Assembly (NCBI GenBank): GCA_900012615.1
Contig: LT009756.1
Span: 2,865,894 to 2,929,893, forward strand
Direction: 5' to 3'
Source of the DNA: Agrobacterium genomosp. 13 str. CFBP 6927
GTDB taxonomy: Bacteria; Pseudomonadota; Alphaproteobacteria; Rhizobiales; Rhizobiaceae
DNA length: 64,000 nucleotides
Each line of letters begins with the position of its first letter. The first letter of the stretch is position 1. Made by a program: the position numbers and the translations under genes. Of the stretch, positions 30,883-40,640 are shown piece by piece. The notes under the pieces were generated by a model, which was given only the letters and a program-made list of their open reading frames with translations, did no database searches and was not told where the DNA came from.

Positions 30883-33800
30883 CGTCGCCATCTCCCGGTT
30901 CCGCCGTAGACCATTCCGAAACGCGGGCGAGGTGGTCATATTCCCCGCCGTAGGACTGTTGCTCCTCCGGGACCAGCCGCGAGGCAAAACCATTCTCGCC
31001 CTCGCGTAGCGAACGCACGAATTTGGCCAGCTGGTCGATGGATTCGGTCGCCAGTTCGATTGCCGATTTCGGTGCTTTCTTGCTGCCCCGGCTGGAATGC
31101 TCGTTATTCACCTGGTCGGCAAAAAAACGCTCCCCGGGACGCAGGCGAACATAGATCAGGTTTTCCGGCGTTTGCGAACCGGCCTCGCGGAAGGCGCCGC
31201 GCATCAGTGCTGCCGCTTCCAGCGCAAGCTGCGGGTCGAGCAGCGCGCGTGCCTGATTGACCGAAGGCGCAAGCCCCGTTTTGTAGTCGATAATATCCGC
31301 CTGACCACCGGTCTTGATGTCGATGCGGTCGGCAATGCCGGTCAGCCTTATACCCGCCTCGGGGATTTCCTGTCCGGCACGCGCTTCGAAAAAGCTGTGG
31401 CGTATGGATGGATAACGTTCCTTCTCCCAGTCGATGAAGGCGCGAGCCACGGCCTCGAAACGCGGCCGCCAGATGACGTCGATATGCAGGGGAAGGTCCT
31501 GCGCATCGAAACTGTCATCCAGAATACGCTGCATGGCTTCAAGCGAGGCCGGCGTGCCGGGAATATGGCCCTCGCGGGAATAGCGCTCGATGATCGCATG
31601 GTAGAGCGTGCCACGGTCAGCAGCGTTAGGATCGCGGTTGAACGGGTGGAGAGGATCGAGCCGCAGGATACGCCGCGCATAAATTGCGTAAGGGTCGCGG
31701 CGCAGCCTGCCCACCTCGCTGAAGGAATAGCTTTTCGGCTGCAACTCGGCCGGCGGTTTCGGGGCGGGGCGCTTTGCCGCTTCCTGGTCGATGCTGGCAT
31801 CCATCAGGGCCGCCCAATGGCGATAGGTCTCCCCGCGCTTCTTCAGCTGGCTGGCAAAATCCTCGCCGCCCAGCGCCAGAAGCCGTTGCAGCCAGCGAGA
31901 GGCGACGGCAGGTGTGGAACCCTGCCGCAGGGCGCGGGTGTAAAAAATCTGTCGGGTGCCGTTCGCCATCTCGAAATCATGCGCCAGCTGGCCGATGCGT
32001 CGTTCCGGCGGCTCCAGCCCGATGGCTGTCTTCATGTTGCGGGATAGAAACGGATTATTTGCCGTCTGGCCCGGCCAGAGCCCTTCGTTGAGACCGCCGA
32101 TGACGATGGTATCGACACTCTGCAATCTTGCTTCAAGTGCGCCGAAAATGAAAATGCGTGGATGGCGCATGGATCGCGGCTTGATCGATTCTCCCGCCAC
32201 GAGTGCCGCAAATATATCGACCCATTGCGGTCCGTCGGCATCGAGAACGTCGCCGCTTTCCATTAATTCGCCAAACAAGCTGGAAAGTTTGTCGCCGGCC
32301 TCGCCGGACCAGAGTGCGGCAAGATCGTTGTTGTCATCCGCGCAGATGGCTTCGATCACGCGGCCCGTCCGCGCCGCCCAATCGGAAAGTGGCAATTTAT
32401 CCGTGAAGGACCGGCCTGACCGGTCGCGGCGGATGAATGTAGCGCCGAGCGGGTCTATCGAAAGAGTGATCCTGCGCGCCAGATCGCGCGCGGCATCCAC
32501 GCTTCCGTCAGGCAGTGCGAGCCGCCATGCGGGTGGGTGCCGGTCATCGCGCTGCGCCGCCAGTTGCGCATCGACAACCGCTTCCAGATTGCCGATTTCG
32601 GTTTCGACGCGGCCTCCCCTGAGTGCGATCAACTCCAGCGCTTTTGACGCTTTCGTAAATGCCGCCTCTGAAAGCCCGAAGCGGCTGAGCGGATGTTTCA
32701 GGAGGGAAATGACCGGTACCGGGTCTCCAGGTCTGAGGATCGCTTCCAGCACCAATTGCGTCAGTCCCGCTTGTGGCGTGGCGGATAGTGGCGTGCCGGC
32801 GGAATCGTCCGCTTCAATGTCGAATCGCTGCAACTCGGTCGCCACGCGCCGCGCCAGTCCGCGATCCGGCGTTATCAGCGCTGCCTGAGAGGGGCGGCCA
32901 GCGCCCGGTGTTTCAAGCGCCAGTCTGAGCGCTACAGAGATTGCGGTTGCCTCTTCGCGTTCGTTGGCCGCCTCTATAAGGGTCGCTGCTCCAAAGGCAT
33001 CGTCGAAAAAGCCGGGTTGCCTGTCCTCGCGCCAGCGGTTCCAGTCACTTGTGGATTTGGCCGGTGCGAGTGCGGCCGAAAACACCGCCGCGCGCCTTTC
33101 GAGATCACTGTCGATGGCTCCGATCTGAATGACGTCGTCACGCAGGATGCCGAGCTTTTGCAACAGCATGTAGAGCCCATATTGCGAGTGGGTGCGGCTC
33201 GAAGGATCGGTGGGGTCCTCGGCAATCGCTTCCCATTGTTCCTCCGGCATCGAAAGATCGAGACCGGGAAGCACGACGACGCCCTGGGGCAGGGAGGCGA
33301 CGGAGGCGATGAGGTCTGCCGCGGCCGGAATGGAACCCGTGGAGCCAGCCACGATGATCGGTCCGGTATCCGGCAAATTGGCAAGCCGGTTCGCTTCCGC
33401 CCTCAATATGCCGTTGCGATGCCGGCCTGCGGAAGAACGGTTGAGTTCGGCAAGGCGGGCTGGCCAGAAAATACTGGCGATCTTCAGGAAATCCGCGGTC
33501 AGCTGCCACCATTGGGCGTGATCACCGGTATCGAGATGCTGAAGAGCCTCCCATTCCTTTTCTTCCGTATCCATCGCATCGATCACTTCGCCAAGCGCGC
33601 GCGCCAGCCATATGGCGTCAGCGGGGCTGGCGGGTGCAACGAGCGGCGAATCCGAATGGATCGCCCGGATGGCATCCGGCAGGCTGTTGCGCCATGCCAG
33701 AATGAGGCGCGCCAGCTCGATGAGCCGGCCGGTGCCGGAAATAGGCGGCGCCAGATCCATGATTTCAGGGTTTTCGATCTCAAAGAAGCCGCTGTCGTCA

Positions 33801-34060
33801 TCCGTTTCGCCGAGCGGCCGGATCAGCGGCAGAATGGCGGAGCGGCCACCCAGGAGATCGACGAATTCCGAGCGCAGCACGCGGGCGGAGCGCCGCGTCG
33901 GCACATAGATGGTCACCTTGGCGAGTGAGAGCGGATCGGCCGGGTCGTATTTATAGCCTGATGTCAGTGTCCCGTCACACAGCGTTTCCGCGAGCGTCTT
34001 GAGGAACGGTGTTCCCGCAGCGATCGTCAGGACGCGCTTTTCATGGTGGGAGAGCGTCAT
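30875..34060 (-). CDS. addB: double-strand break repair protein AddB
   Basis: 1061 residues, alphaproteobacterial AddB. It has an inactivated helicase-like N-terminal part (no clear Walker A), the IIVAGSTGSIPAAADLIASVA and IVIGGLNEGLWPG segments, and a C-terminal PD-(D/E)XK nuclease with ADIIDYKTG. Works with AddA as a heterodimer. It starts within a four-base ATGA overlap with the murU stop and overlaps addA by eight bases, so both subunits are probably translated from one message. Confidence 0.95.
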   Translation of the reverse strand: MTLSHHEKRVLTIAAGTPFLKTLAETLCDGTLTSGYKYDPADPLSLAKVTIYVPTRRSARVLRSEFVDLLGGRSAILPLIRPLGETDDDSGFFEIENPEIMDLAPPISGTGRLIELARLILAWRNSLPDAIRAIHSDSPLVAPASPADAIWLARALGEVIDAMDTEEKEWEALQHLDTGDHAQWWQLTADFLKIASIFWPARLAELNRSSAGRHRNGILRAEANRLANLPDTGPIIVAGSTGSIPAAADLIASVASLPQGVVVLPGLDLSMPEEQWEAIAEDPTDPSSRTHSQYGLYMLLQKLGILRDDVIQIGAIDSDLERRAAVFSAALAPAKSTSDWNRWREDRQPGFFDDAFGAATLIEAANEREEATAISVALRLALETPGAGRPSQAALITPDRGLARRVATELQRFDIEADDSAGTPLSATPQAGLTQLVLEAILRPGDPVPVISLLKHPLSRFGLSEAAFTKASKALELIALRGGRVETEIGNLEAVVDAQLAAQRDDRHPPAWRLALPDGSVDAARDLARRITLSIDPLGATFIRRDRSGRSFTDKLPLSDWAARTGRVIEAICADDNNDLAALWSGEAGDKLSSLFGELMESGDVLDADGPQWVDIFAALVAGESIKPRSMRHPRIFIFGALEARLQSVDTIVIGGLNEGLWPGQTANNPFLSRNMKTAIGLEPPERRIGQLAHDFEMANGTRQIFYTRALRQGSTPAVASRWLQRLLALGGEDFASQLKKRGETYRHWAALMDASIDQEAAKRPAPKPPAELQPKSYSFSEVGRLRRDPYAIYARRILRLDPLHPFNRDPNAADRGTLYHAIIERYSREGHIPGTPASLEAMQRILDDSFDAQDLPLHIDVIWRPRFEAVARAFIDWEKERYPSIRHSFFEARAGQEIPEAGIRLTGIADRIDIKTGGQADIIDYKTGLAPSVNQARALLDPQLALEAAALMRGAFREAGSQTPENLIYVRLRPGERFFADQVNNEHSSRGSKKAPKSAIELATESIDQLAKFVRSLREGENGFASRLVPEEQQSYGGEYDHLARVSEWSTAEPGDGDDD

Positions 34061-34794
34061 GCAGAGCGTTTTTCCCTGAATTGCCGGATGATGTTTTCGG
34101 CATCGTCAATCGCATCAGGCGTGCCGACGGTGATCCAGTGGCCGTCCAGCGAAAGCCCGAAAAGCCGGTCTTTTTCGATGGCACGGTCGAAATAGATATT
34201 GAGGTTGAAGGCGTCCGCCGGCGCATCATCGAGCAGACGTGAATCCATGGCGATGGCGCCGGCATAAACCACGGGGTTCGGGTCACCGTCGCGATATCGC
34301 GCCAACGTCGCGTTACTGGAGAGATTGAAATCCCTCTTGCCGTTATGCCCTGTGGTGCGGTCCATGTCGACGCAGAGCAGGGCCATATCCATGCGTGCGG
34401 GACTGAAGAATTGCCCGAGCTTGCGCAGATTGCTGACGGCGTTCCGCTGTTCACCAATCCAGAAAAGATCGGCATTCATAACTAAAACTGGACCGGGCTC
34501 CAGGAGCTTGAGACCCTTGGCAAGCCCACCACCGGAATTCATCAGCTGCAAGCGCTCGTCGGAAATAAGGATTTCTGCGTCGGTGCGGTTTTCGAGATGG
34601 GCAATCATCAGTTCAGCGTGGTGATGCACGTTGACGACGATCCTTTCCGCCCCGGCTTCGACAAGGGCGTCGAGTGCGTAGTCGATCATCGGCTTGCCGG
34701 CAATCTTGACGAGCGGCTTCGGAATTGTATCCGTAATCGGGCGCATCCGCGTGCCGAGCCCTGCGGCCAACACCATCGCATTCTTGATCGTCAT
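34057..34794 (-). CDS. murU: N-acetylmuramate alpha-1-phosphate uridylyltransferase (MurU-type nucleotidyltransferase)
   Basis: 245 residues. The N-terminal nucleotide-binding motif AMVLAAGLGTRMRPITDTIPKPLVKI is followed by VLVMNADLFW. The protein would make UDP-MurNAc from MurNAc-1-phosphate in the cell-wall recycling route that bypasses MurA. Sequence alone shows a sugar-1-phosphate nucleotidyltransferase; the specific MurU call rests on the gene immediately upstream encoding an AmgK-type kinase, the enzyme that makes its substrate. Start 34794 is preferred to the in-frame extension to 34845. ATGA overlap with addB. Confidence 0.85.
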   Translation of the reverse strand: MTIKNAMVLAAGLGTRMRPITDTIPKPLVKIAGKPMIDYALDALVEAGAERIVVNVHHHAELMIAHLENRTDAEILISDERLQLMNSGGGLAKGLKLLEPGPVLVMNADLFWIGEQRNAVSNLRKLGQFFSPARMDMALLCVDMDRTTGHNGKRDFNLSSNATLARYRDGDPNPVVYAGAIAMDSRLLDDAPADAFNLNIYFDRAIEKDRLFGLSLDGHWITVGTPDAIDDAENIIRQFREKRSA

Positions 34795-34817
34795 CGTGGT
34801 CAACCGTTTTTCAGTCT

Positions 34818-36323
34818 TTAAAATTCCATGCCCATACGGACGCACCAGTCTCTGAGCGGCGCAAGTTCGGGATGCGAAAGCGCCGTAGCGAGATAGCGAA
34901 GCGTCCTCGGCATATGTTTCATATAACCGGGTTTTCCATCGCGTTCCAACAGCCTTACCCAGATGCCGGCCAGCTTGCAGTTGCGCTGCGCCGACATGAT
35001 GGCGAAAGCCTTGAGAAAGGACGCCTCATCGAAAGACGGCTCGGTTCGCCTATTGTCGAGATAGCGCGAAAGCAGGCGTGCCTGCAGCTCGGGCGAAATG
35101 GTGACCCGCGCATCCTGCACGATGGAGGCGAGATCGTAGGCCGTCGGCCCGATCATCGCATCCTGAAAATCGATCAGGCCGACCTGTCGGACGCCGGAAT
35201 TCTGCTGTTGCCAGAGAATGTTCGGCGAATGAAAATCGCGCAGCAGAAGCCCCGTTTCGCACCCGCCAAGCGCATCGATCAACTCGTCCCACAGGGCGTA
35301 ATAATCGCTCTTCTCGCCATCGGACAGTGGTTTGCCGCGCTTGTGGGGCAGATACCATTCTACCAGCAGAGAGACTTCGATCTTCATCGCCTGCCGGTCG
35401 AAGGGAGGAACCTCGTAGGTGCTGCCGTCACCCAACTGCAGCACGTCAGGCTGCGGAGATTGATGAAGGGCGGCGAGGCAGGCGACGCTTTGCAGATAAC
35501 GTTCCTCTATCGGCGCTCCGTCCGGCGCAAGCACGCCATCCCGCCCAAGGTCTTCCAGAAGGAGAATACCCTGATTGATATCCGCCGCCAGAATCTCTGG
35601 CGCGCAAAAGCCGCTGTTTCGCAGATAATTGCCGATCGCGACGAAAGAACCTGCATCCTGAGCAAGATGGGCGATTTCCGCATAGGTCTTACCGCCCGCA
35701 ATGATCGCCCCTTTCAAGGGACGTCGCCAATCCATCAGGATGAGGTCCGGACCGTCGGTGGAAATGGTCTCATAGGCGCGTGTAGACGCATCGCCGCTCA
35801 GAAAACGGCGGGCCGCATCGCCTTTGCCGTTTTTAGCCAGGAATTCGCGAATGGCGAAAACACGCTCGAGCCGCGCTTTGAGTTTTGCCGGGGCCTCGAT
35901 GACGGCCAGACGGCCTTCACCCGAATGTGTGAGTGTGAGTGTGATGGTCTGCTCTGGCGGCAGAACCTCGGCGGCGATATCCGGCCATTCGATCAGGCAG
36001 ATGCCGTCCTCCAGCATCTCGTCGATGCCAAGCTCGTCCAGTTCCGAAACATCCGAAAGCCGGTAAAGATCGAGATGAGCGACAGGAATACGAGCGGAAT
36101 AGGTCTGGATGATCGTGAAGGTGGGGCTTGGAGCCTCGAGATAGGGCTCATCCGCCATTGCCCGGATGAAGGCGCGGGCGAGAGTGGATTTGCCGGCACC
36201 CAAATCGCCGATGAGCGCGAGGCAATCACCGGCCTTCAAAGCCAGAGCGAGGTCCTCACCCAACCGGATGGTATCTTTTTCTCCCTCAAGGGAAATGGTG
36301 ATCGGCAAGATGTCTTCGCTCAT
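34818..36323 (-). CDS. fusion: TsaE tRNA-threonylcarbamoyl ATPase + AmgK MurNAc/GlcNAc kinase
   Basis: 501 residues with two domains. Residues 1 to about 150 are TsaE: P-loop GDLGAGKS (39-46), APSPTFTIIQTY, HLDLYRL and IEWPD (111-115); TsaE supports t6A tRNA modification. Residues about 165-501 are an aminoglycoside-phosphotransferase-fold kinase with the catalytic LRDFHSPNILW (361-371) and metal-binding DFQDA (385-389), followed by GPTAYDLAS. With murU 23 bases downstream this fits AmgK, which phosphorylates MurNAc at C1. Its start overlaps the divL stop as ATGA. The reading frame is continuous across both domains with no internal stop. Confidence 0.9.
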   Translation of the reverse strand: MSEDILPITISLEGEKDTIRLGEDLALALKAGDCLALIGDLGAGKSTLARAFIRAMADEPYLEAPSPTFTIIQTYSARIPVAHLDLYRLSDVSELDELGIDEMLEDGICLIEWPDIAAEVLPPEQTITLTLTHSGEGRLAVIEAPAKLKARLERVFAIREFLAKNGKGDAARRFLSGDASTRAYETISTDGPDLILMDWRRPLKGAIIAGGKTYAEIAHLAQDAGSFVAIGNYLRNSGFCAPEILAADINQGILLLEDLGRDGVLAPDGAPIEERYLQSVACLAALHQSPQPDVLQLGDGSTYEVPPFDRQAMKIEVSLLVEWYLPHKRGKPLSDGEKSDYYALWDELIDALGGCETGLLLRDFHSPNILWQQQNSGVRQVGLIDFQDAMIGPTAYDLASIVQDARVTISPELQARLLSRYLDNRRTEPSFDEASFLKAFAIMSAQRNCKLAGIWVRLLERDGKPGYMKHMPRTLRYLATALSHPELAPLRDWCVRMGMEF

Positions 36324-38902
36324 TCTGCAGCGATGGAATGCGGGCGTGTGCCGGAAGGGATGCGGCAGATGACGGTGGTGCCGTTGCCCGGCCGGCTGTC
36401 GATGCTGACGGTGCCGTGATGGAGGCTGACGAAGCTTTCCACGATGGAAAGGCCAAGCCCTGCGCCGGTCCGCCGCCCGCCATTACCGCGCGTCTCGAAG
36501 CGGTCGAATACGCTCTTCAGCATGTCTTCCGGAATGCCCGGCCCCTTGTCCGCCACCGAGAACAGGAAGTCACCTTCACTACGCTGGCAGGAAAGCTGAA
36601 CGGCGGAGCCTTCCGGCGCGAAGTTGATCGCATTGGTCAGGAGCTTGATGAGAATCTGCTTCAGGCGCTGATGATCGGCCACCAGACTGCCAAGATGGGC
36701 AGGGGCGATGATCTCGAGCGAAATGCCGCTCTCCTGCAGCCGGTCGGCAATCTGCACCGAAACGTCTTCAAGCAATTCGTTCAGATCGTTTTCCGAATAA
36801 TTCAGCTGCATGATGCCGGCATCGACAGTCGCGAGATCGAGAATATCGTTGACGATGGTGAGCAGAACCGAGGATGAGGTGGAAATATGGTCGAGATATT
36901 CCGCCTGCCGTTCCGTCAATTGTCCGAGACCCGGCGTTTTCAGGAGGTCGGTGAAACCGATGATGTTGGTTAGCGGCGAGCGCAATTCGTAGGAGACATG
37001 TTGCACGAAATCGTTCTTCAGCTCGTCGGCCTTGAGCAGCGCGTCGTTCTTTTCCTTGAGTGCCCGCTCGGCCCGCACGCTGTCAGTCATGTTGACGAAG
37101 GTCAGCATGGTCTGCGCATCCGGCAGCGGGATGATTGCGAAGTCGAGCACGAGACCGGAGAGCAGCTCCAGCGTACCCTGTTTGGACGGACGTTCATCGT
37201 CGAAGCTGGTGATGAACTGGCTGAAGGCGCGCCAGCCGTCCGGCCTGTCATAGGATGGCGTGCAGGCCGTCTCAATGGCGCGGATATGCGTGCCAGTCTC
37301 AGCCTGTTCCGCAGTCACGCCCCAGAGTGCCCGGAACGCCGGATTGGAAAGGCGAATGCGGCCATCCGCGCCGAACACGGCGACACCTTCTGCCAGATGG
37401 TCGATGGTTTCGCCCTGCACCTTTACCAGCGTGTTGTAACGCATCTGCAGATCGACCTGCTCGGTCAGGTTTTCGAATACCCAAGTTGCACCACCCTGCG
37501 GATGGGCGGTCGCGATGACCCGCAAGGTCTGGCCGTTAGGCAGATGCCAGAGATCGGTCTTGGTATCGAGTGAGCGGTAGACGGAGAGCGCCGTCTCCTT
37601 CCAGTTCTTCCAGTTCAGCTGCTCTGGCAATTTGCCGGCGGTCCGCAACCTGTCCAGGAGCTCGGAATTATCAGGCCCGGATTCGAGGAAAACCAGATCG
37701 AAACCCCACAGGGTGGCGAAAGCCTGGTTGTAGAATTGCAGCCGCTGCCGGCCGTCGAAAATGGCGACGGGCGTTGCCAGATGGTCGAGCGTTTCGGCGT
37801 GGCTTTTCAGAACCCGCTTGAGTTCTTCGCCGATCGTCTCCGCTTCGGTGGCATCAATGGCGATGCCGGCCGAACCGCCCGCCGTCTTGATATCGACGAC
37901 ATCGAAGAAGGTTCGGTTTCCGGAAACTACTGTCGAAATACGGTCATGATAGGGTGATTCCGGCGTCGCAGCCGCGCGTATCTTCTGCCGGGTGACAGTG
38001 TTCAGAAGCTCGCGTTTCTCGTGAACGGCCTGTTCGGCGTCGCGCGCATCCACGGCCTGCGCATAGGCGTGGTTGACCCAGGTAAGGTCGCCTTCGCCAT
38101 TACGCCGCCAGACGGGCTGTTCGATCGAATCCAGAAGTTCCTGAAACGTGGAGACAGAGGCAATCAGGCGCTCGCGTTCCACCTGCAATTCGGCAAGCTC
38201 AGCACGCAGATTGTTAAGCGCGATGAAACGCGCAAAGGCGTTACCGCCGGAAACCCGGCCTTGAACTTCAACGACCTCGCCGCGCTGCGTCTCAATGGTC
38301 AGATCGAAACTCTGCGCATGGCTGCGCAACTTTTCCAGCGATTTTTCAAGCTGGCTTGCCGATGAGGGTTTCAGCCAGCGCCCGAAGGCCAGAAAATCAT
38401 GGTCGGCCTGCGGTGCGCCCGTTTCCACGGGCAATTGCCCGAGAAATTCGGGACGCTTGTCAGCGCCGTCCCAGATGACGATGCGTCGGCTTTTGTCAGA
38501 AATCAGCGCTTCGTATTTCGCGATCTTGTGGTGGGACTGGGCAAGTGCCTGACGGTATTCGCTGCTTTCCGCCTCTATATTGCCGCGCTGGCGCACCAGC
38601 CAGACGACGGAGAACAGCGTTGCCGAAAGCATGCCGACAAAGAGCGAATAGGTGATGGTTTCCCCGGACGAAAACAGCCGTGCACCCGTCTTGGCTACAA
38701 TGCCGTCCTGCGCCAGTGCCGCACTTGCCGAGCCAGCCAGAACCGTACCCGACATCAGGACGGGAAGCCATGAAAAGCCTGTCCGAACCGCACTGACGAC
38801 CCGCTGGCAACGCGCAAGAGCCGCGCTCAATGCCACGCCAGCATGCGTGTTTTCAACGCGTTGAACTGTCTGCTCGCGCAGATCCGAATTGTGAACCGTC
38901 AT
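36320..38902 (-). CDS. divL: DivL-type PAS-domain histidine-kinase homologue with Tyr in place of the phospho-accepting His
   Basis: 860 residues. A membrane segment lies near 86-104, preceded by another hydrophobic stretch at 44-66. Then come PAS-like regions around 255-345, 370-480 and 495-605, a DHp helix, and a HATPase domain with KLLTNAINFAPEG, DKGPGIP and GAGLGLSI. The H-box reads FVQHVSYELRSPL: Tyr638 replaces the histidine, the hallmark of DivL, which in Caulobacter controls CckA-CtrA. Start ATG 38902. Its stop overlaps the tsaE-amgK gene. Cell-pole or cell-cycle function is inferred from family knowledge. Confidence 0.88.
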   Translation of the reverse strand: MTVHNSDLREQTVQRVENTHAGVALSAALARCQRVVSAVRTGFSWLPVLMSGTVLAGSASAALAQDGIVAKTGARLFSSGETITYSLFVGMLSATLFSVVWLVRQRGNIEAESSEYRQALAQSHHKIAKYEALISDKSRRIVIWDGADKRPEFLGQLPVETGAPQADHDFLAFGRWLKPSSASQLEKSLEKLRSHAQSFDLTIETQRGEVVEVQGRVSGGNAFARFIALNNLRAELAELQVERERLIASVSTFQELLDSIEQPVWRRNGEGDLTWVNHAYAQAVDARDAEQAVHEKRELLNTVTRQKIRAAATPESPYHDRISTVVSGNRTFFDVVDIKTAGGSAGIAIDATEAETIGEELKRVLKSHAETLDHLATPVAIFDGRQRLQFYNQAFATLWGFDLVFLESGPDNSELLDRLRTAGKLPEQLNWKNWKETALSVYRSLDTKTDLWHLPNGQTLRVIATAHPQGGATWVFENLTEQVDLQMRYNTLVKVQGETIDHLAEGVAVFGADGRIRLSNPAFRALWGVTAEQAETGTHIRAIETACTPSYDRPDGWRAFSQFITSFDDERPSKQGTLELLSGLVLDFAIIPLPDAQTMLTFVNMTDSVRAERALKEKNDALLKADELKNDFVQHVSYELRSPLTNIIGFTDLLKTPGLGQLTERQAEYLDHISTSSSVLLTIVNDILDLATVDAGIMQLNYSENDLNELLEDVSVQIADRLQESGISLEIIAPAHLGSLVADHQRLKQILIKLLTNAINFAPEGSAVQLSCQRSEGDFLFSVADKGPGIPEDMLKSVFDRFETRGNGGRRTGAGLGLSIVESFVSLHHGTVSIDSRPGNGTTVICRIPSGTRPHSIAAE

Positions 38903-39034
38903 CCCCGGTCTGTCTCCGTCCTATGTGCCGCATCTTCGACAAGACATCCCATTTCGTCCCCGCCGCCCTTTGGCGTGTCCGAATCAAGTCTGATGACAAT
39001 ACCGCCTTCATAAATCTGCGGAAAGGGAGCGCGC

Positions 39035-39073
39035 AAAAAAGATGCCGCGCGCTTTGTCAAGCGCGCGGCATCT
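39035..39073 (-). terminator. strong terminator after ahcY
   Basis: A 13-base-pair stem AGATGCCGCGCGC / GCGCGCGGCATCT, loop of eight, followed on the minus strand by six T's. Confidence 0.93.
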
Positions 39074-39110
39074 AGATATTGTGTAATTTCAGTGGATATT
39101 AACTATGAAA

Positions 39111-40511
39111 TTAATATCTGTAGTGTTCCGCCTTGAACGGACCCTGCTTGGAGATGCCGATATAATCTGCCTGCAGGTCGGTCAGTTCCGTCAGGCGCAC
39201 GCCGAGCTTCTCGAGATGAAGGCGTGCGACCTTCTCGTCGAGGTGCTTCGGCAGCACATAAACTTCGTTCTTGTATTCGCCCTGCTTGGTGAAGAGCTCG
39301 ATCTGGCCCAGCACCTGGTTGGTGAAGGACGCAGACATGACGAAGGACGGGTGACCGGTGGCGTTGCCGAGGTTCAGCAGGCGGCCTTCGGAAAGAAGAA
39401 TGATGCGGTTGCCCTTCGGGAACTCGATCATGTCGACCTGCGGCTTGATGTTCGTCCACTTCAGGTTACGCAGCGATGCGACCTGAATCTCGTTGTCGAA
39501 GTGGCCGATATTGCCGACGATCGCCATGTCCTTCATCTCGCGCATATGCTCGATGCGGATGACGTCCTTGTTGCCGGTGGTGGTGATGAAGATATCCGCC
39601 GACGAAATGACGTCTTCCAGGCGAACGACTTCAAAACCGTCCATGGCGGCCTGCAATGCGCAGATCGGATCGATTTCGGTGACCTTCACGCGGGCACCGG
39701 CGCCCTGCAGCGATGCTGCCGAACCCTTGCCCACATCGCCGTATCCGCAGACCACGGCGACCTTGCCGGCCATCATCACGTCGGTTGCGCGGCGAATGCC
39801 GTCGACGAGCGATTCCTTGCAGCCGTATTTGTTGTCGAACTTCGACTTGGTGACGCTGTCATTGACGTTGATGGCAGGGAAGGGCAGCAGGCCCTTCTTG
39901 CTAAGGTCGTAAAGACGATGAACGCCGGTCGTCGTTTCTTCGGTAACACCCTTCAGCGCATCACGCTGCTTGGTGAACCAGCCGGGCGAAGCCTTCAGGC
40001 GCTTGTTGATCTGCGCGAAGAGGATCTCTTCTTCTTCGGAGCCGGGATTGGAAAGAACGTCCTCACCGGCTTCGGCGCGTGCACCGAGCAGGATGTACAT
40101 GGTGGCGTCGCCGCCATCATCGAGGATCATGTTGGAGAGACCGCCATCGGTCCACTGGAAAATCTTGTCGGTATATTCCCAATATTCCGTCAGGCTTTCA
40201 CCCTTGACGGCGAAGACCGGAATGCCGGCTGCTGCAATGGCCGCTGCCGCATGGTCTTGCGTCGAGAAAATGTTGCAGGACGCCCAGCGGATATCCGCTC
40301 CGAGTTCCTTGAGCGTCTCAATCAGAACGCCGGTCTGGATCGTCATGTGAAGAGAACCGGTGATGCGTGCACCCTTCAGGGGCTTGCTCTCGCCGAATTC
40401 CTTGCGGCAGGACATCAGGCCAGGCATTTCGGTTTCGGCGATGTCCAGTTCCTTGCGGCCGAATGCGGCAAGGTTGATATCGGCGACGATGTAGTCCTTC
40501 TCAAGGCTCAT
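39111..40511 (-). CDS. ahcY: adenosylhomocysteinase (S-adenosyl-L-homocysteine hydrolase)
   Basis: 466 residues. Reversibly splits S-adenosylhomocysteine to adenosine and homocysteine, relieving inhibition of methyltransferases. Visible are [49 protein letters not shown] (with the NAD- and substrate-binding lysine) and the NAD motif [13 protein letters not shown]. The C terminus KAEHYRY is characteristic. The start is preceded by GGAGAACCTC. The leader (40512-40640) has an operator-like inverted repeat and the gene ends at a strong terminator, so it is a single-gene unit. Confidence 0.98.
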   Translation of the reverse strand: MSLEKDYIVADINLAAFGRKELDIAETEMPGLMSCRKEFGESKPLKGARITGSLHMTIQTGVLIETLKELGADIRWASCNIFSTQDHAAAAIAAAGIPVFAVKGESLTEYWEYTDKIFQWTDGGLSNMILDDGGDATMYILLGARAEAGEDVLSNPGSEEEEILFAQINKRLKASPGWFTKQRDALKGVTEETTTGVHRLYDLSKKGLLPFPAINVNDSVTKSKFDNKYGCKESLVDGIRRATDVMMAGKVAVVCGYGDVGKGSAASLQGAGARVKVTEIDPICALQAAMDGFEVVRLEDVISSADIFITTTGNKDVIRIEHMREMKDMAIVGNIGHFDNEIQVASLRNLKWTNIKPQVDMIEFPKGNRIILLSEGRLLNLGNATGHPSFVMSASFTNQVLGQIELFTKQGEYKNEVYVLPKHLDEKVARLHLEKLGVRLTELTDLQADYIGISKQGPFKAEHYRY

Positions 40512-40602
40512 GAGGTTCTCCAGATCAGAAATGCCGCGCCTGTCAGCCCGGCTTTTAAACGTAGCAGGGGTTTAGCAGGCCACAAACGATCTGGCAATGA
40601 TG

Positions 40603-40630
40603 ATATAAAGAAGTCTTTATGTCTTTATAT
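40603..40630. promoter_or_regulatory. operator-like inverted repeat upstream of ahcY
   Basis: Three related elements: ATATAAAG (40603-40610), then CTTTAT (40615-40620), then CTTTATAT (40623-40630). The first pairs with either of the other two, giving two overlapping palindromes about 92-120 bases upstream of the ahcY start. It looks like a binding site for a dimeric repressor; ArsR-type SahR regulators control ahcY in some proteobacteria, but the match to their motif was not checked. Confidence 0.5.
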
Positions 40631-40640
40631 GGGGGATAGG

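Noticed and set aside
28780..30909. 709-codon open frame on the plus strand
   Set aside because: Antisense shadow of addA; a GC-rich third codon position on the real strand suppresses stops on the other.
34872..36419. 515-codon open frame on the plus strand
   Set aside because: Antisense to the tsaE-amgK fusion; no recognisable motif.
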